Numbered from the stretch's first letter, positions 25,131 to 34,616 are shown. The stretch: 50,508 nucleotides of DNA from Vicinamibacteraceae bacterium (GCA_011525805.1 WYBR01000043.1:1-50508), one strand, 5' to 3'. Numbers and translations: made by a program. Notes: generated by a model from the sequence alone, not told the origin.

Positions 25131-27356
25131 TCAACCGTCCGCTTGCTCGCCCGCTTCCGCTGCCGGTCCGCCAAACACCTCATCCTCGATCGGCTCATCG
25201 AGGGTGATCTTCACGAGGCGCGAGCGCGTCATGCGCAGGATGGAGAGTCGCAGTTCGCTCTGTCCCGCCGTCGCGCGGCGGAAGTCTTCGAGCGTGCGCA
25301 CCGGCGCGTCGTTGACGCTTGTGATCGTCTCGAAGGGCTTGAGCCCCGCCACCGAGGCTTTGCTGCCCGGTTCGATGCGGGCGATGATCAGCCCCGGCTC
25401 TTCCTCGTCTTTCTGGAAGTGGCGGCGCACTTCATAGGTCATCGGCCGCAGCGTGAAGCCGAGCGGCTCAGACTTGAACTGCGGCGCGGCGTCGAAGTGC
25501 GTCGGCGACTGCGTGACCGCCATGGGCGCGAAGATCACCTCCCCGCCGCGGGCCAGTTCCACCTGCACCGGCGTTCCGAACCCCAGCCCCGTCAGCGTCC
25601 GATTAAAGCCGCTGGCGACACTCGGCCAGGGCTTGGGGATCATCTCGAAATACTCCTCGGGCACTTCGTCCAACTGGTGCCACGGGAACGCCGAGCCGAA
25701 CTCCGAATCCTCGTCGACCTCGATGTCCAGCGGCCTGGGCCGGTTGGCGACGTGAACGCGCAGCAGCACGTCGCCGGTCTGCACCTGCGCGGCCGCGGCG
25801 GGTGAGTCGGGGTAGACGAACGTCACGAGTCCGCCGATCGATCCGTCATCACTCAGTTCCGAAACGCCCATCTGCCGCGCCAGTTCGGTGTCGAGCCCCT
25901 GCATGATCACGCCCAGCCACGCCACGCGGTTTTCCTCCTCTTCGGAGAGGGGGACGTTGCTCGTGTCGGTGTTGGCGTCGAGGTCGGCGAGGGTCTCGGC
26001 GATCTGCTTCGCGGCCGTCAACGTCGGATACGTCCCGCTCCAGCGGTCCTCCTCGCCGGGGCGGTCGCGCTTGATGACCGGCAGCGCCACGAGCGCGCCC
26101 TGGCGGTCGAAGAGAAACAGCGACTGGTCGTCGCCCGCGACTTCGGGATAGACGTGGCGCCGCCAGCCGACGTTGAACGTGGCGATGCGCTGGTGGGTGA
26201 AGTAGGCGAGGCGGTGCTCGCCCTGAAGGCTGATCTCGGCTCCGATGAGCAGTTGATGGCGATGGCGGCGAATGTCCTCCGAAAAGGCGCGGAGGCTGCC
26301 GGACAGCGGTTCATCCAGCGTGGCGATGAGCGCGCCGTAGTCGCGCAGCGACGCGCGGAACTTCGCCGAAACGCCCTCCTCGCTCCCCGGCGCGAAGACC
26401 GTGATCTCCTCGAGCCGCGCCGTCACCGAGGCCTTGAGGTTCGCCAGCACCAGCAGCGTCCGCTCGTCCACGAGGACCGCGAGCGCGTGGATCTCCGTCG
26501 CCTCGTCGTCCTCGCTTGAGTCGGAGTACGACCAGGGCGAGTAGGCCTCTTCGGTGACTCGCGGGCTTCGCAGGTCGAGGCGCGTGCGGAGAATGCCCGC
26601 GTCGCTGAGGCGCTGCGTCGATTCGAGCAGCGCCGCCCGCTCGTCGGCGCTCAGCCAGGTCCAGTTGTCCGGCGAGGTCTTCCACGTGCCGTCCGGCGCG
26701 AGTTCTCCGGTGAGGTTCATGCCCACCGGCGTGGCCGCCGATGTCACGATCACTCCGCGCTCCGCGACGGGGATGAACGGGGCCCGCCCTTCCGCCGCGC
26801 TCACCGCGCCGATCGAGACGGGCGCGACGCTCACGGCCCACTCGCCGTTGCGCGTGGCGCGAGAGACGGCGAAGAAAGGCGCCTCGCCCTTCGCGTCGAA
26901 CTTCAGCGGCGCCGCGCCGGCCAGCGGACGCGCGAGTTCCAGAATCACCGCCGACTCGCTCTGCGCGTACGCGACCGGCCGGGCGTCGATCGCCTCGTCG
27001 CCGAGCACGACCTTCGTCCCGGCCACGAAGCGCGGGTGCAGAAACTGGTCGACGGTGAGGATGCGCGTGGGCGAGAGGACGTAGCCGGCGGTCTCGATCG
27101 GCCGTTCCTCCGAGAGGACGGACTCCGCCCCGTCGACGTGAAACTCGCCGCAACTCGGGCAGCGCTCCATGATCCCCGTTCCCGACGGCGCCTGCCCCTT
27201 GTCGTACTGCAGCGTGTACTCGACGCGCACGATCGAGTTCGCCAGCGATCGCGCGATCGCCGCCGCGTCGCCCTGCCGGGCCGCCGCGGACGGGAGGATG
27301 ACGGCCGCCGCCAGCGCCGCCATGAGCATCGGGAGAGTACGGATTCGCCGCATCAT
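25131..27356 (-). CDS. HtrA-like pseudoprotease with two PDZ domains
   Basis: 741 residues from ATG 27356 (GGAGG 7 bp upstream). A signal peptide ends near SAAARQG. The region around 90-135 (GYVLSPTRILTVDQF; ESAVILELARPL) aligns with the trypsin-like core of HtrA proteases, but His of NxHV is replaced, Asp of DLALI is Ser/Glu-like and no GNSGGP is present. A CPSCG motif (66-70) is added. PDZ-like segments lie at about 500-590 (GGLVTFVYPDSPAAAAQVQTGD) and 640-730 (IEPGSKASVAGLKPFETITS). Predicted exported, catalytically dead. It follows the intact protease gene by 47 bp, so the pair is probably an operon in which this protein binds or presents substrates (inference). Confidence 0.75.
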   Translation of the reverse strand: MMRRIRTLPMLMAALAAAVILPSAAARQGDAAAIARSLANSIVRVEYTLQYDKGQAPSGTGIMERCPSCGEFHVDGAESVLSEERPIETAGYVLSPTRILTVDQFLHPRFVAGTKVVLGDEAIDARPVAYAQSESAVILELARPLAGAAPLKFDAKGEAPFFAVSRATRNGEWAVSVAPVSIGAVSAAEGRAPFIPVAERGVIVTSAATPVGMNLTGELAPDGTWKTSPDNWTWLSADERAALLESTQRLSDAGILRTRLDLRSPRVTEEAYSPWSYSDSSEDDEATEIHALAVLVDERTLLVLANLKASVTARLEEITVFAPGSEEGVSAKFRASLRDYGALIATLDEPLSGSLRAFSEDIRRHRHQLLIGAEISLQGEHRLAYFTHQRIATFNVGWRRHVYPEVAGDDQSLFLFDRQGALVALPVIKRDRPGEEDRWSGTYPTLTAAKQIAETLADLDANTDTSNVPLSEEEENRVAWLGVIMQGLDTELARQMGVSELSDDGSIGGLVTFVYPDSPAAAAQVQTGDVLLRVHVANRPRPLDIEVDEDSEFGSAFPWHQLDEVPEEYFEMIPKPWPSVASGFNRTLTGLGFGTPVQVELARGGEVIFAPMAVTQSPTHFDAAPQFKSEPLGFTLRPMTYEVRRHFQKDEEEPGLIIARIEPGSKASVAGLKPFETITSVNDAPVRTLEDFRRATAGQSELRLSILRMTRSRLVKITLDEPIEDEVFGGPAAEAGEQADG

Positions 27357-27403
27357 GGGCACGCCTCCATTCCATTCCACTGCAGTTGAGAGAGTCACCG
27401 TCT

Positions 27404-28816
27404 TCAGCGCCGCTCGAAGTCGCGCGCAATGTCCAGCACCACCAGCCGCTCCTGCCCGTTGCGAAGCACCGTCACCATCAGCCGGCGCTTGCCCGGCAAC
27501 TGCTTGAGCGACTGCGCGTGAACTTCGCGCACATCGTCGAGCGTGGTGATCTCGCGGTCATCCACCTTGAGCAGGATGTCCTGCGCCCGCAGCCCGGCGG
27601 TGCTCGCGTTGCCGGGATAGCGCGTGGCGAGGATGAAGACTCCTTCGCGGCGGTGGAAGTGCAGGTCGGGGTTGTCAAACTGGTTGATCGCCTTGACGGT
27701 CAGGTCCCAGCGCGGGCAGTCGAGTTCCTCGCCCTCGACGCGACCCTTGTCGCGCGGCGTCAGTTCGAGCGCGAGGCGCTCCCCGCCCCGCTCGACCACG
27801 ATCGGCGTGGGCGCGTTCTCCGGAAGCAGGCCGAGCATCCGCCGGATCTCCGGCAGGTCTTCTTCGGTGACCGCGGCCACACACACGCCGTTGATCTCCA
27901 CGAGGCGGTCGCGCGCCTCGATCCCGGCGCGACGCGCCGGGCTGTCGGGCTCGGCGCCCGAGACGATCACCCCGTGGGTGCCCTCGAAGTACATGTTGCG
28001 GTTGAAGTCGCGCAGCGGCTGGAGGTGCAGGCCCGTCCAACTCCACTGCACCTGCCCGCTCTCGCGCAGCCGCGGCAGGAGCAGCGCGATGGTGTTGGAG
28101 GGCACGGAGAAGCCCATGTCGCCCCCGGCCATCACGCCGCGCGTGTTGATGCCGACGACCTCGCCTTCGGTGTTGACGAGCGGCCCGCCCGAGTTGCCCG
28201 GGCTGATCGCCGCGTCCGTCTGCAGCCACAGGCTGTATTCGCTGTTCTCGGGCAGGTAGCGCCGCACCGAGGAGATGATGCCGATCGTCACCGACCGGCT
28301 CATGCCCCACGGCGCTCCCATCGCCATCACAAAGTCCCCCTCCGTCAGCAGGTTCGAGTCCGCCAGCGTCGCGTGCGGCAGCGCTGCGGCCCCCTCTTCG
28401 CGCCGCAGGCGGATCAGCGCCAGGTCGGTGTCCTTGTCGGAACCGAGAATGTCCGCGTGATAATGCGTGCCGTCGTACAGCAGGCAGCGCACCTCCGCCG
28501 CCTTGTCGATCACGTGCCAGTTGGTGAGCACCTCTCCATCGGGCGAAACGAGCACCCCCGAGCCGGACACCTCCTGCGTCACTTTCTTGCCGGCGTCATG
28601 CGATTCCGTCAGGCAGCGGATGAACACCACCGCCGGAAACACCCGGTCCTTGGCCTTCTGCACGACCTGGCGGAAGTCGATCGCCGCGGGCGGAGCGCTC
28701 TCCGGTCGCGCCGGCGCCTGTTCCATCGCGGCCGCGGCCGGCACGACCAATGCGGCCGTGACCAGGCCCGCGATGAGCATCCTCCCGCCCGGCCGCCGTG
28801 CTGATCTCATCTTCAT
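27404..28816 (-). CDS. S1C serine protease (HtrA/Deg-like)
   Basis: 470 residues; GGGAG precedes ATG 28816. A signal peptide (about 1-30, [18 protein letters not shown]) directs export. The catalytic triad is complete: His101 (TNWHVI), Asp131 (DTDLALIRL), Ser209 (SPGNSGGP). Two PDZ domains follow, about 270-350 ([25 protein letters not shown]... ) and 375-460 ([21 protein letters not shown]). It is expected to degrade or refold damaged proteins in the periplasm. The first gene of the pair with the pseudoprotease downstream; both have the same domain order and may be old paralogs. Confidence 0.9.
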   Translation of the reverse strand: MKMRSARRPGGRMLIAGLVTAALVVPAAAAMEQAPARPESAPPAAIDFRQVVQKAKDRVFPAVVFIRCLTESHDAGKKVTQEVSGSGVLVSPDGEVLTNWHVIDKAAEVRCLLYDGTHYHADILGSDKDTDLALIRLRREEGAAALPHATLADSNLLTEGDFVMAMGAPWGMSRSVTIGIISSVRRYLPENSEYSLWLQTDAAISPGNSGGPLVNTEGEVVGINTRGVMAGGDMGFSVPSNTIALLLPRLRESGQVQWSWTGLHLQPLRDFNRNMYFEGTHGVIVSGAEPDSPARRAGIEARDRLVEINGVCVAAVTEEDLPEIRRMLGLLPENAPTPIVVERGGERLALELTPRDKGRVEGEELDCPRWDLTVKAINQFDNPDLHFHRREGVFILATRYPGNASTAGLRAQDILLKVDDREITTLDDVREVHAQSLKQLPGKRRLMVTVLRNGQERLVVLDIARDFERR

Positions 28817-28938
28817 GCGCGCGTGCTCCCGTCGGTCTCAGACCTCGGCCGCGGGGCCCCAACCGCCGCAACCGGGGGATCGTACCGCCCCCGCCCGCGC
28901 CCGGCCCGGCGAGTGGCGACCGGAGCCGAAACGCTCCC

Positions 28939-29166
28939 CTCGCCGGCCGATTCGATCTCGTCGTCGCCATGTATAACGATCAGGGCCCGATTCCGGTGAA
29001 ACTGCTCGCGCGCGACGAGGCCGTCAACGTCACCATCGGCCTGCCCATCATCCGCACCAGCCCCGACCACGGCACGGCGTTCGACATAGCGCGAAAAAAC
29101 ACCGCCAACCCCGGTTCCATGATCGAGGCGATTCAACTGGCGATCGATTTCGCCGCGCGACGCGCG
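28939..29166 (+). pseudogene. pdxA 3' fragment
   Basis: About 76 codons translate to a stretch closely matching the C-terminal end of the intact PdxA at 46171-47223: [44 protein letters not shown] and [11 protein letters not shown] are shared with few changes. There is no start codon, ribosome binding site or upstream PdxA sequence. The metal-ligand His of MYHDQG is Asn here. The fragment lies in the spacer between the protease pair and the WD40 gene, on the opposite strand. It is a relic of a duplication or a broken second copy. Confidence 0.85.
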
Positions 29167-29195
29167 ACGCGCGACGCGGCCCGCATGATCCCGAT

Positions 29196-31196
29196 TCATC
29201 GTCGCGCGGCCGCCGCTCCCAGCACGCCAATGACCTTGTTCGAGCAGGTCGCCAGGCGCCGGCCATCGGCGCTCCATGAGAGGTGCCAGATCGTGTCGGC
29301 GTGGGGCTTGAGGCCGAGCACGAGGTCTCCGTGCTCGAGATCCATGATCCACAACTGGTCGGTGGCGATGGCGACGCGGTCGCCGTGGACATCGACCTGG
29401 TTGACCGCACTTCCGCCGGTGTCGCTGGTGCTGATCGCTTCGCCGCCGCGCGCGGGGAAGATCCGCACAACGCCGTCGGCGCTCCCTGCAACCAGCCTCG
29501 AGCCGTCATCCGTGAAGTCCACGGTCTCGACGCGCGGCCCCTTGGTCCCCAGCGCCGCGACCAGTTCGCCTGTGGAGACTCCATGCACGCGAGCCACGCC
29601 GTCGGTCCAGCCCGAGGCGATGAGCGACCCATCAGGGTTGAACGTCGCGCGAGTCGGCTGCGCGCCGTCAACGGCGATCTTGTGTATCGCCGCAGCGCTG
29701 CCGACGTCCCACACATGCAGCGCCGCGCCAGTACCGGCCGCCCACGCGCCGTCGGGCGATATGGCGCAGGCATACGTTCCCTCGCCGGCGTCCAGAACTA
29801 CCGGCTCGCCGCGCTCAGCCATGTGCCAGATGCGCACCGTCTTGTCCCACGAAGTGGTCGCGAGGAGCCGGCCGTCGGCGCTGAAGGAGGCGGCGTGACA
29901 CGTCGAGCCGGGATGCGCTTCCCACGCGTCCGTGAGTTCGCCCGTGCGTGTGTCATACAGACGCATCCATCCGTCATGACACGAGACCGCGACGGCCCGT
30001 CCGTTGGGGCTGAACGCGGCCGAGTAGGTTCCCGGCACCCCCGTCTCGATGCGCACCATCCCCGCAGCATCCAGGTCGGCCGGCCAGACAAGGAGGCGCC
30101 GATCGAGCGCGCACGCGGCCATCGTCGAATCATCCAGCGACCACGCGGCCCCGCGCACCGTGTCCGTCGCGCCGCGCAGCACGGTCCGCTGCGACCAGCC
30201 GGAGACGCTCCACACGCGCACGGACGTATCGACGGAAGTGCTCGCCAGAGCCGCGCCGTCGTGAGAGAACGCGACGCCTTCGACGTAGCCGCCGTGTCCG
30301 CGCAGCGTGGCCGCGAGTTCGCCCGAAGCGAGGCTGAAAACGCGCACGGTACGGTCCTTGCTCGCCGCGGCGACGAAGTCGCCCGCCGGATGGATGGCCA
30401 CGTCATCCACCGCGTTGTAAATGCCCTCATCGGGGAGGCTGAAGCGAGTCACCTCCTGGGCGCTGGCGTCAAGCACGTGAACGAGGCCGTCCCACGACCC
30501 GACGACAAGGCGCGTTCCGTCGGGCGTGTAACAGATGGCGCTGAGCGGCTTGACGCCGACGCGCCGCCGGTGCTTGACTTCGCCCGTCGCCGCATCCCAC
30601 ACCCACACCACGCCGTGCACGCCCGTCTCATCGCGCTCCCACGCGCACGTCGCGGCGGACATTCCATCGGGACTGTACGTTGCGGCCGCGAAGGCGGGGT
30701 TCGCCAGACTCAGGCGTGCGATTTCGGCGCCGCTCTCCACATCCCACGTCCGCGCCGTGACGTCGCGCGAGACAGTGACGAGCCGACGGCCGTCCGGGCT
30801 GAACTCGGCTCGGTACACCGCGTCGTCATGCCCGCTGATGGTGCGGACGATATCGAGGCTCGGCCACGACCGCAGCTGCACGACCGACGCCTCGACCGTT
30901 GCCGCGAGGTCGCCGCGCGGCGACATCGTGATGCGGATCGGCGACGCGCCTGTCTCCACCGTGCGAGCCGTCGTGTCTGCGATCGAGTTGAGATACTCCC
31001 ACTCCCAGCCGCGCCGGGCCGGGTCGGTCGCGTCGAGCCAGCGACGCACTTCGCGCATGTCGTCGAGTTGCAGCGATTTCTCCGCGGCAGCCATCTGCGC
31101 CTGGTACGCGGCGAAGGCGTGATCGACCTGAGCAAGCGCCGGCGAGCCTAGCGCGGCCACGAAGATGGATAGGAATGCAGAGGCGCGGTGGATCAT
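29196..31196 (-). CDS. Exported WD40-repeat protein
   Basis: 666 residues. The signal peptide ends at PALAQ. A short helical segment with [12 protein letters not shown], common in planctomycete WD40 proteins, precedes about a dozen WD-type blades (for example [66 protein letters not shown]), enough for two propellers. No enzymatic domain is seen. It probably works as an exported scaffold. Its ATG overlaps the stop of the SRPBCC gene (ATGA), so it is translated as the third gene of the TetR operon. Confidence 0.88.
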   Translation of the reverse strand: MIHRASAFLSIFVAALGSPALAQVDHAFAAYQAQMAAAEKSLQLDDMREVRRWLDATDPARRGWEWEYLNSIADTTARTVETGASPIRITMSPRGDLAATVEASVVQLRSWPSLDIVRTISGHDDAVYRAEFSPDGRRLVTVSRDVTARTWDVESGAEIARLSLANPAFAAATYSPDGMSAATCAWERDETGVHGVVWVWDAATGEVKHRRRVGVKPLSAICYTPDGTRLVVGSWDGLVHVLDASAQEVTRFSLPDEGIYNAVDDVAIHPAGDFVAAASKDRTVRVFSLASGELAATLRGHGGYVEGVAFSHDGAALASTSVDTSVRVWSVSGWSQRTVLRGATDTVRGAAWSLDDSTMAACALDRRLLVWPADLDAAGMVRIETGVPGTYSAAFSPNGRAVAVSCHDGWMRLYDTRTGELTDAWEAHPGSTCHAASFSADGRLLATTSWDKTVRIWHMAERGEPVVLDAGEGTYACAISPDGAWAAGTGAALHVWDVGSAAAIHKIAVDGAQPTRATFNPDGSLIASGWTDGVARVHGVSTGELVAALGTKGPRVETVDFTDDGSRLVAGSADGVVRIFPARGGEAISTSDTGGSAVNQVDVHGDRVAIATDQLWIMDLEHGDLVLGLKPHADTIWHLSWSADGRRLATCSNKVIGVLGAAAARR

Positions 31197-31813
31197 GACT
31201 CGAGCATCTCCTTCAGTGCGCTGAGTGCTTCACCCCATGCCGCGCGCAACTCATCGGCTTCGGGGCGCGACTGAATGCGCGCGTGGTTGAGCGTGATGCC
31301 CGTCTTGTCACCGCCCTTGGCCGCAAAAGCGACGTCGACGAGGCTCATCGGCGCCCGGCGGGGATTCTCCCAGGTGAATCGCAGGTCCTTGTCGGCCCGC
31401 ACTCGCTTGAAAACGCCGCAGTCGCCGTCGGCCGCTTCGAATCGGCCGCCGTCCTTGCACTCAAACCTCTTCAACTTGCCGAACCACCTGCCCACCGCCT
31501 CGGCGCCGGTCCACGCGGCGTAGACCGCCTTGACGGGGGCGTCGATCGTCTTGGTGACGCAGATGCCATAGCCCTTGGGCCGGCCGTCCTTCTCCACCAC
31601 TCCCCTGGCGGCTTCGTACTCGACGGCGATCGTCACGAGCCACCACTCATCCTTCACGCCCTCGCTCTGAAGCACTTTCGTCGCTTCCCGACGGCCGGCC
31701 TTGAGCGATTCCTTCTCATCGAGCAGCGCGTACCACTGCTCCATCGTCCGGCCCGTGGCCTGCTTCGCTTGGGCGTCGGTCGGTGCGCCTCGTTCGACGG
31801 TCGCGGTCTTCAC
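31193..31813 (-). CDS. SRPBCC / AHSA1-like protein
   Basis: 206 residues from GTG 31813 with AAGGAGAG upstream. The first 70 residues (MEQWYALLDEKESLKAGRRE; VKDEWWLVTIAVEYEAARG) resemble the DUF4287-type helper domain. The rest is an AHSA1-like SRPBCC fold: GICVTKTIDAPVKAVYAAW, KLKRFECKDGGRFEAAD, GDKTGITLNHARI and a C-terminal helix ([14 protein letters not shown]). These proteins bind hydrophobic ligands or chaperone clients; here the ligand is unknown. It lies 33 bp after the TetR gene and overlaps the WD40 gene, so its expression should follow the regulator. Confidence 0.8.
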   Translation of the reverse strand: MKTATVERGAPTDAQAKQATGRTMEQWYALLDEKESLKAGRREATKVLQSEGVKDEWWLVTIAVEYEAARGVVEKDGRPKGYGICVTKTIDAPVKAVYAAWTGAEAVGRWFGKLKRFECKDGGRFEAADGDCGVFKRVRADKDLRFTWENPRRAPMSLVDVAFAAKGGDKTGITLNHARIQSRPEADELRAAWGEALSALKEMLES

Positions 31814-31846
31814 GTTTCTCTCCTTCGCTGTGAGGTGGTGTGGCGT

Positions 31847-32506
31847 TCAGCCTGACTCGCTGGCTCTCGATGCCGCACCGCGGCCGCGCGGCGGATCGTC
31901 GCCCGTTCCTGACCGGATCAGCCGCTCGACATAGTCGCGCAGCGTGGTGACGGCGTCGTCGTAGGCGGCGAAGTTGCGATACGTCCGCGCGAGCATCACC
32001 GCGCCTTCCATCGTGATGAGCACGAAGCGCGCCAGTTGTTCGGGATCGGCGTCCGGCGGAAGGCGGTCCGCCGCCTCTCGGAAACACTGTGCGACCGCCC
32101 TTATCCAGTTGTCGAAGTTGGCCGCCAGGAGGGGGCGGATCTTCGGGTGCGTCTCGCTCAACTCGATCGCCAGGTTGCCGATGGGGCAGCCGTGGCCGAA
32201 CTCCGTCATCGCGAGCATCCGGCGATAACCGTCGAGCAGGCCGAAGATGCGCTCGATCGGATCGTCGATGCGGTCCCAGATCGGGTCGAGCACCTCGCTC
32301 TGCAGCAGCCGCAGGCGCGTCTGGAGCGTGGCGGCGAGAAGGTCTTCTTTGGTGGGAAAGAAGTGATAGAGCGAGCCGGGCAGCATCTCCGCCTCGCGCG
32401 CAATCTGCGCCAGCCCGGTGTTGCCGTAGCCCTGGAAGGCGAAGAGGTCCATGGCGACCTGGATGAGGCGGTCGCGTTTCGAGATGTTCTCATCGGCGTG
32501 GGACAT
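31847..32506 (-). CDS. TetR-family transcriptional regulator
   Basis: 219 residues. The N-terminal HTH is standard: RLIQVAMDLFAFQGYGNTGLAQIAREAE, then MLPGSLYHFFPTKEDLLAATL. The C-terminal all-helical part binds an unknown ligand and mediates dimerisation; TEFGHGCPIGNLAIEL is a motif seen in this subgroup. The last 20 residues are disordered. A palindrome 33 bp upstream of its start (32540-32553) is a probable self-operator, making this an autoregulated operon with the SRPBCC and WD40 genes. Confidence 0.9.
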   Translation of the reverse strand: MSHADENISKRDRLIQVAMDLFAFQGYGNTGLAQIAREAEMLPGSLYHFFPTKEDLLAATLQTRLRLLQSEVLDPIWDRIDDPIERIFGLLDGYRRMLAMTEFGHGCPIGNLAIELSETHPKIRPLLAANFDNWIRAVAQCFREAADRLPPDADPEQLARFVLITMEGAVMLARTYRNFAAYDDAVTTLRDYVERLIRSGTGDDPPRGRGAASRASESG

Positions 32507-32539
32507 GAGTGCTGGGCATGAGTCCGAGGATCGGTTTTA

Positions 32540-32553
32540 GTTGGCTGACCAAC
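32540..32553. promoter_or_regulatory. Probable TetR operator
   Basis: GTTGG-CTGA-CCAAC is a 14-bp perfect inverted repeat just upstream of the TetR gene; on the minus strand it reads TTGGTTGGTCAGCCAAC with flanking AT-rich bases (TAAAACC) that could be part of the promoter. TetR repressors usually bind such sites near their own start. Confidence 0.65.
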
Positions 32554-32565
32554 CAAGTCTATCCT

Positions 32566-33073
32566 CGTGGCGGCCCATGGTCAACACACCCTCCACCCGC
32601 CCGAACCCGGCCGCATCGACGGGCAACGGGAGCGGCTTTGCGGCAAGGCTCCGGCACTCCGTGCCGGGGAACGACCCGGTTCCCTCTCGGACTGGCCCGC
32701 GTCAGGCCCCAAGCGCCCCGCTCCGGGAGCACATCCCGCCGGACTGCACGTGCGGACGCGATGACGCTTGCGATTTGCCTGGGTGTGGCAATGGGCGAAT
32801 CGCCGCGCAACAGGACCCGTGCTCACGCGTGGGGCTCGGTTCCGGGCCGCGAACCCTTGGAATCGCCTCCCGCAAGCCCTGCCACGTTGGCATTCCGCCT
32901 GCGACCGTCTCACTCGCTTGGCAGGGCTGAGGCTGGGCCGATTCCCCGGCCGGCCCCGGAAACCGCGTTCACAGTCTGAAAAACGCCCTTTCCGACCCAT
33001 CCTCCCCTCCTGCGGCCCGGGCACCGCCCTTGCATTCTGACCTCCCGCAACTTCTGACGGAGATCGTCCGCGC
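32566..33073. other. Intergenic stretch, no gene seen
   Basis: About 500 bp between the divergent TetR operon and the groES cluster. Open frames here have no start signal and give low-complexity Arg/Pro-rich products. No CIRCE element (TTAGCACTC-N9-GAGTGCTAA) is seen here or before groES. Confidence 0.5.
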
Positions 33074-33580
33074 ATGGTGTCCTTGCCCTCCAATCCCCCG
33101 GCCGGCCAGCGGCTCAACCTGCTCCTGAGTTACTCAGGCTGGCAGCCGCGCAACTGGGCCGAGCAACTGCCCCGGCTCCTCGAGCCGATGGGCATCGCGT
33201 CGTTCCGCGTCCAGTCCGGCCGCGAGGCGTCGGAGGTCATTCAGCGGCAGCGGGTGCACATCGCGGTGGTCGATCTGGGCCTGCCGATCGATGATTCAGC
33301 CCCGGCGGCCGCCGGCGCCGCGGCCGAGACGGGCGGGACGCGTCTGCTGCAGATTCTCCGCCGCCTGGACTCTCCGCCGCCGACGATCGTCATCCGCCGC
33401 CCCGCCGACAAGGCTGCGGGCAACCAGCGCACGCTGCACGAGGCCTTGCGCGAGGGGGCCTTCACCGTCCTCGACGTGCCGGTGCAACTCGAGCACCTTC
33501 TCGAACTGATGCGCCGCATCCTCCGGCGTCATTACCGCGACTCCTGGCCGGAGGGGCGTTCCCCCGGCCCGACAAGTTAA
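33074..33580 (+). CDS. Receiver-like domain protein
   Basis: 168 residues. The pattern follows a CheY-like fold: a first strand LNLLLSYSG, a helix, then HIAVVDLGLP with the phospho-acceptor-like Asp, a helix with GTRLLQILRRL, PPTIVIRRP, a helix ALREGAFTVLDVPV and a last helix LEHLLELMRRIL. The acidic pair normally near the N-terminus is missing, and Lys of the KP motif is Asp (LDVPV), so normal phosphorylation is doubtful. A Gly/Ala-rich insert follows the acceptor Asp. It ends 59 bp before groES on the same strand and might control it (inference only). Confidence 0.65.
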   Translation: MVSLPSNPPAGQRLNLLLSYSGWQPRNWAEQLPRLLEPMGIASFRVQSGREASEVIQRQRVHIAVVDLGLPIDDSAPAAAGAAAETGGTRLLQILRRLDSPPPTIVIRRPADKAAGNQRTLHEALREGAFTVLDVPVQLEHLLELMRRILRRHYRDSWPEGRSPGPTS

Positions 33581-33639
33581 TGTCAGGTTCCGCGCCGCCG
33601 GCGCCCAACGTTTTTCAACCACAGAATGGAGAGCAGCAC

Positions 33640-33930
33640 ATGAAAGTCCGTCCACTCGGCGACAAGATCCTCATCAAGCGCGACGAAGCCGCGACCAAGA
33701 CCGACTCGGGCCTCTACCTCCCCGAGTCCGCCAAAGACACGCCGCGCACCGGCGTTGTCAAGGCCGTCGGCCAGGGCCGCTACAACAAGGACACCGGCGA
33801 GTATTCGCCCTTTTCCGTCAAGAAGGGCGACCGCGTGCTCTTCAACTCCTACGCCGGCACCGAAGTGAAGATCGACGGCGAGGAACTCATCCTCATGAAC
33901 GAAGAGTCCATCCTCGCGCTGATCGACTGA
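33640..33930 (+). CDS. groS: Co-chaperonin GroES
   Basis: 96 residues from ATG 33640 (TGGAGAG upstream; the frame is open further out but the GroES fold starts here). MKVRPLGDKILIKRDEAATKTDSGLYLPE includes the mobile loop; GVVKAVGQGRYN and KKGDRVLFNSYAGTEVKIDGEELILMNEESILALI complete the beta-barrel and GroEL-binding features. It forms the heptameric lid of GroEL. Unlike the usual groESL, two small genes separate it from groEL. Confidence 0.95.
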   Translation: MKVRPLGDKILIKRDEAATKTDSGLYLPESAKDTPRTGVVKAVGQGRYNKDTGEYSPFSVKKGDRVLFNSYAGTEVKIDGEELILMNEESILALID

Positions 33931-33982
33931 ACGGCTGACCTGAGTGCGACGCCGAGCCGCACGACGAACGAAAGACCGACGC

Positions 33983-34189
33983 ATGACGCCCGAGCAACTC
34001 CGCCAGGCTCTCAAAGACCTCCGAGGCGACCGCACGACGCGGTTCATGTTCGAGTCGTGCGGCGAGATGCTCTGCGTCAGCAACGCGTTTCTCGTCCCCG
34101 TGGAGGCGGACAACCTCGTCAAACTCACCGACGGCAAGAAGGAGTACGTCATCGACGCCCAGCGCATCACCTGGATCGAGATCGGATGA
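33983..34189 (+). CDS. Small unknown protein between groES and groEL
   Basis: 68 residues from ATG 33983. A short helix (TPEQLRQALKDLRG) is followed by a run of strands (TTRFMFESCGEMLCVSNAFLV, VKLTDGKKEYVIDA, ITWIEIG) that could form a small SH3- or Sm-like barrel. Third-position GC fits coding DNA. It is 52 bp after groES and likely shares its transcript. No family recognised. Confidence 0.6.
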   Translation: MTPEQLRQALKDLRGDRTTRFMFESCGEMLCVSNAFLVPVEADNLVKLTDGKKEYVIDAQRITWIEIG

Positions 34190-34203
34190 AAGGGATGGGT
34201 CCC

Positions 34204-34305
34204 CAGTGGTGCAGGCTTTCAGCCTGTACGAAACAACGGAGCGTGGGCGTCCCGCCCGTGCGAAAGGACATGCAATCAGTGGTACAGGCTTTCAGCCTGT
34301 ACGAA
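34204..34305. repeat. Paired AGGCTTTCAGCCTGTACGA repeats
   Basis: Two 29-bp copies at 34204-34232 and 34277-34305 differ at one base and contain the hairpin CAGGCT-TTC-AGCCTG (9-bp stem GTACAGGCT/AGCCTGTAC in the second). Between them lies a GGGCGTCCCGCCCGTGCGA repeat (34245-34263), the same as after purM. Three repeat families thus meet inside the groES-groEL interval. Confidence 0.8.
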
Positions 34306-34347
34306 CGGACCAGGCGGCGCGATTCCCGCAACTCTCAGGAACCTTCA

Positions 34348-34593
34348 ATGACCGAGACCCTTCACATCCTCTCCGACACGACCGTGCCTCACCTGCCCTT
34401 CGGCCGGCTGCACGTGCAGCACCTGCGCTGCGGCGCGGCGCAGACGGTCGTCGTCACCGGCATCGACTGGGCCGGCTCCGTCGTCGCCGAACGCTTCGCC
34501 GTCATCCGCCCGCCGGACGGTTCGGCCCCGGCCGACATCGAGGCCGCCCTCCGCGCCGACGTCATCGACGTCCTCGAAGCCCGTCGCAACTGA
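34348..34593 (+). CDS. Second small unknown protein between groES and groEL
   Basis: 81 residues from ATG 34348; CAGGAA lies 7-12 bp upstream. The sequence ([41 protein letters not shown] split by turns, then [14 protein letters not shown] and a C-terminal helix [14 protein letters not shown]) suggests a small alpha/beta fold. Coding style equals that of the neighbours. Function unknown; it is separated from groEL by a tetranucleotide repeat. Confidence 0.55.
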   Translation: MTETLHILSDTTVPHLPFGRLHVQHLRCGAAQTVVVTGIDWAGSVVAERFAVIRPPDGSAPADIEAALRADVIDVLEARRN

Positions 34594-34616
34594 TCCTCCG
34601 TCCCCGTCGCCCACGC

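Noticed and set aside
33581-33639. CIRCE heat-shock operator before groES
   Set aside because: No TTAGCACTC/GAGTGCTAA pair is present in this gap or the 500 bp before the receiver-like gene.
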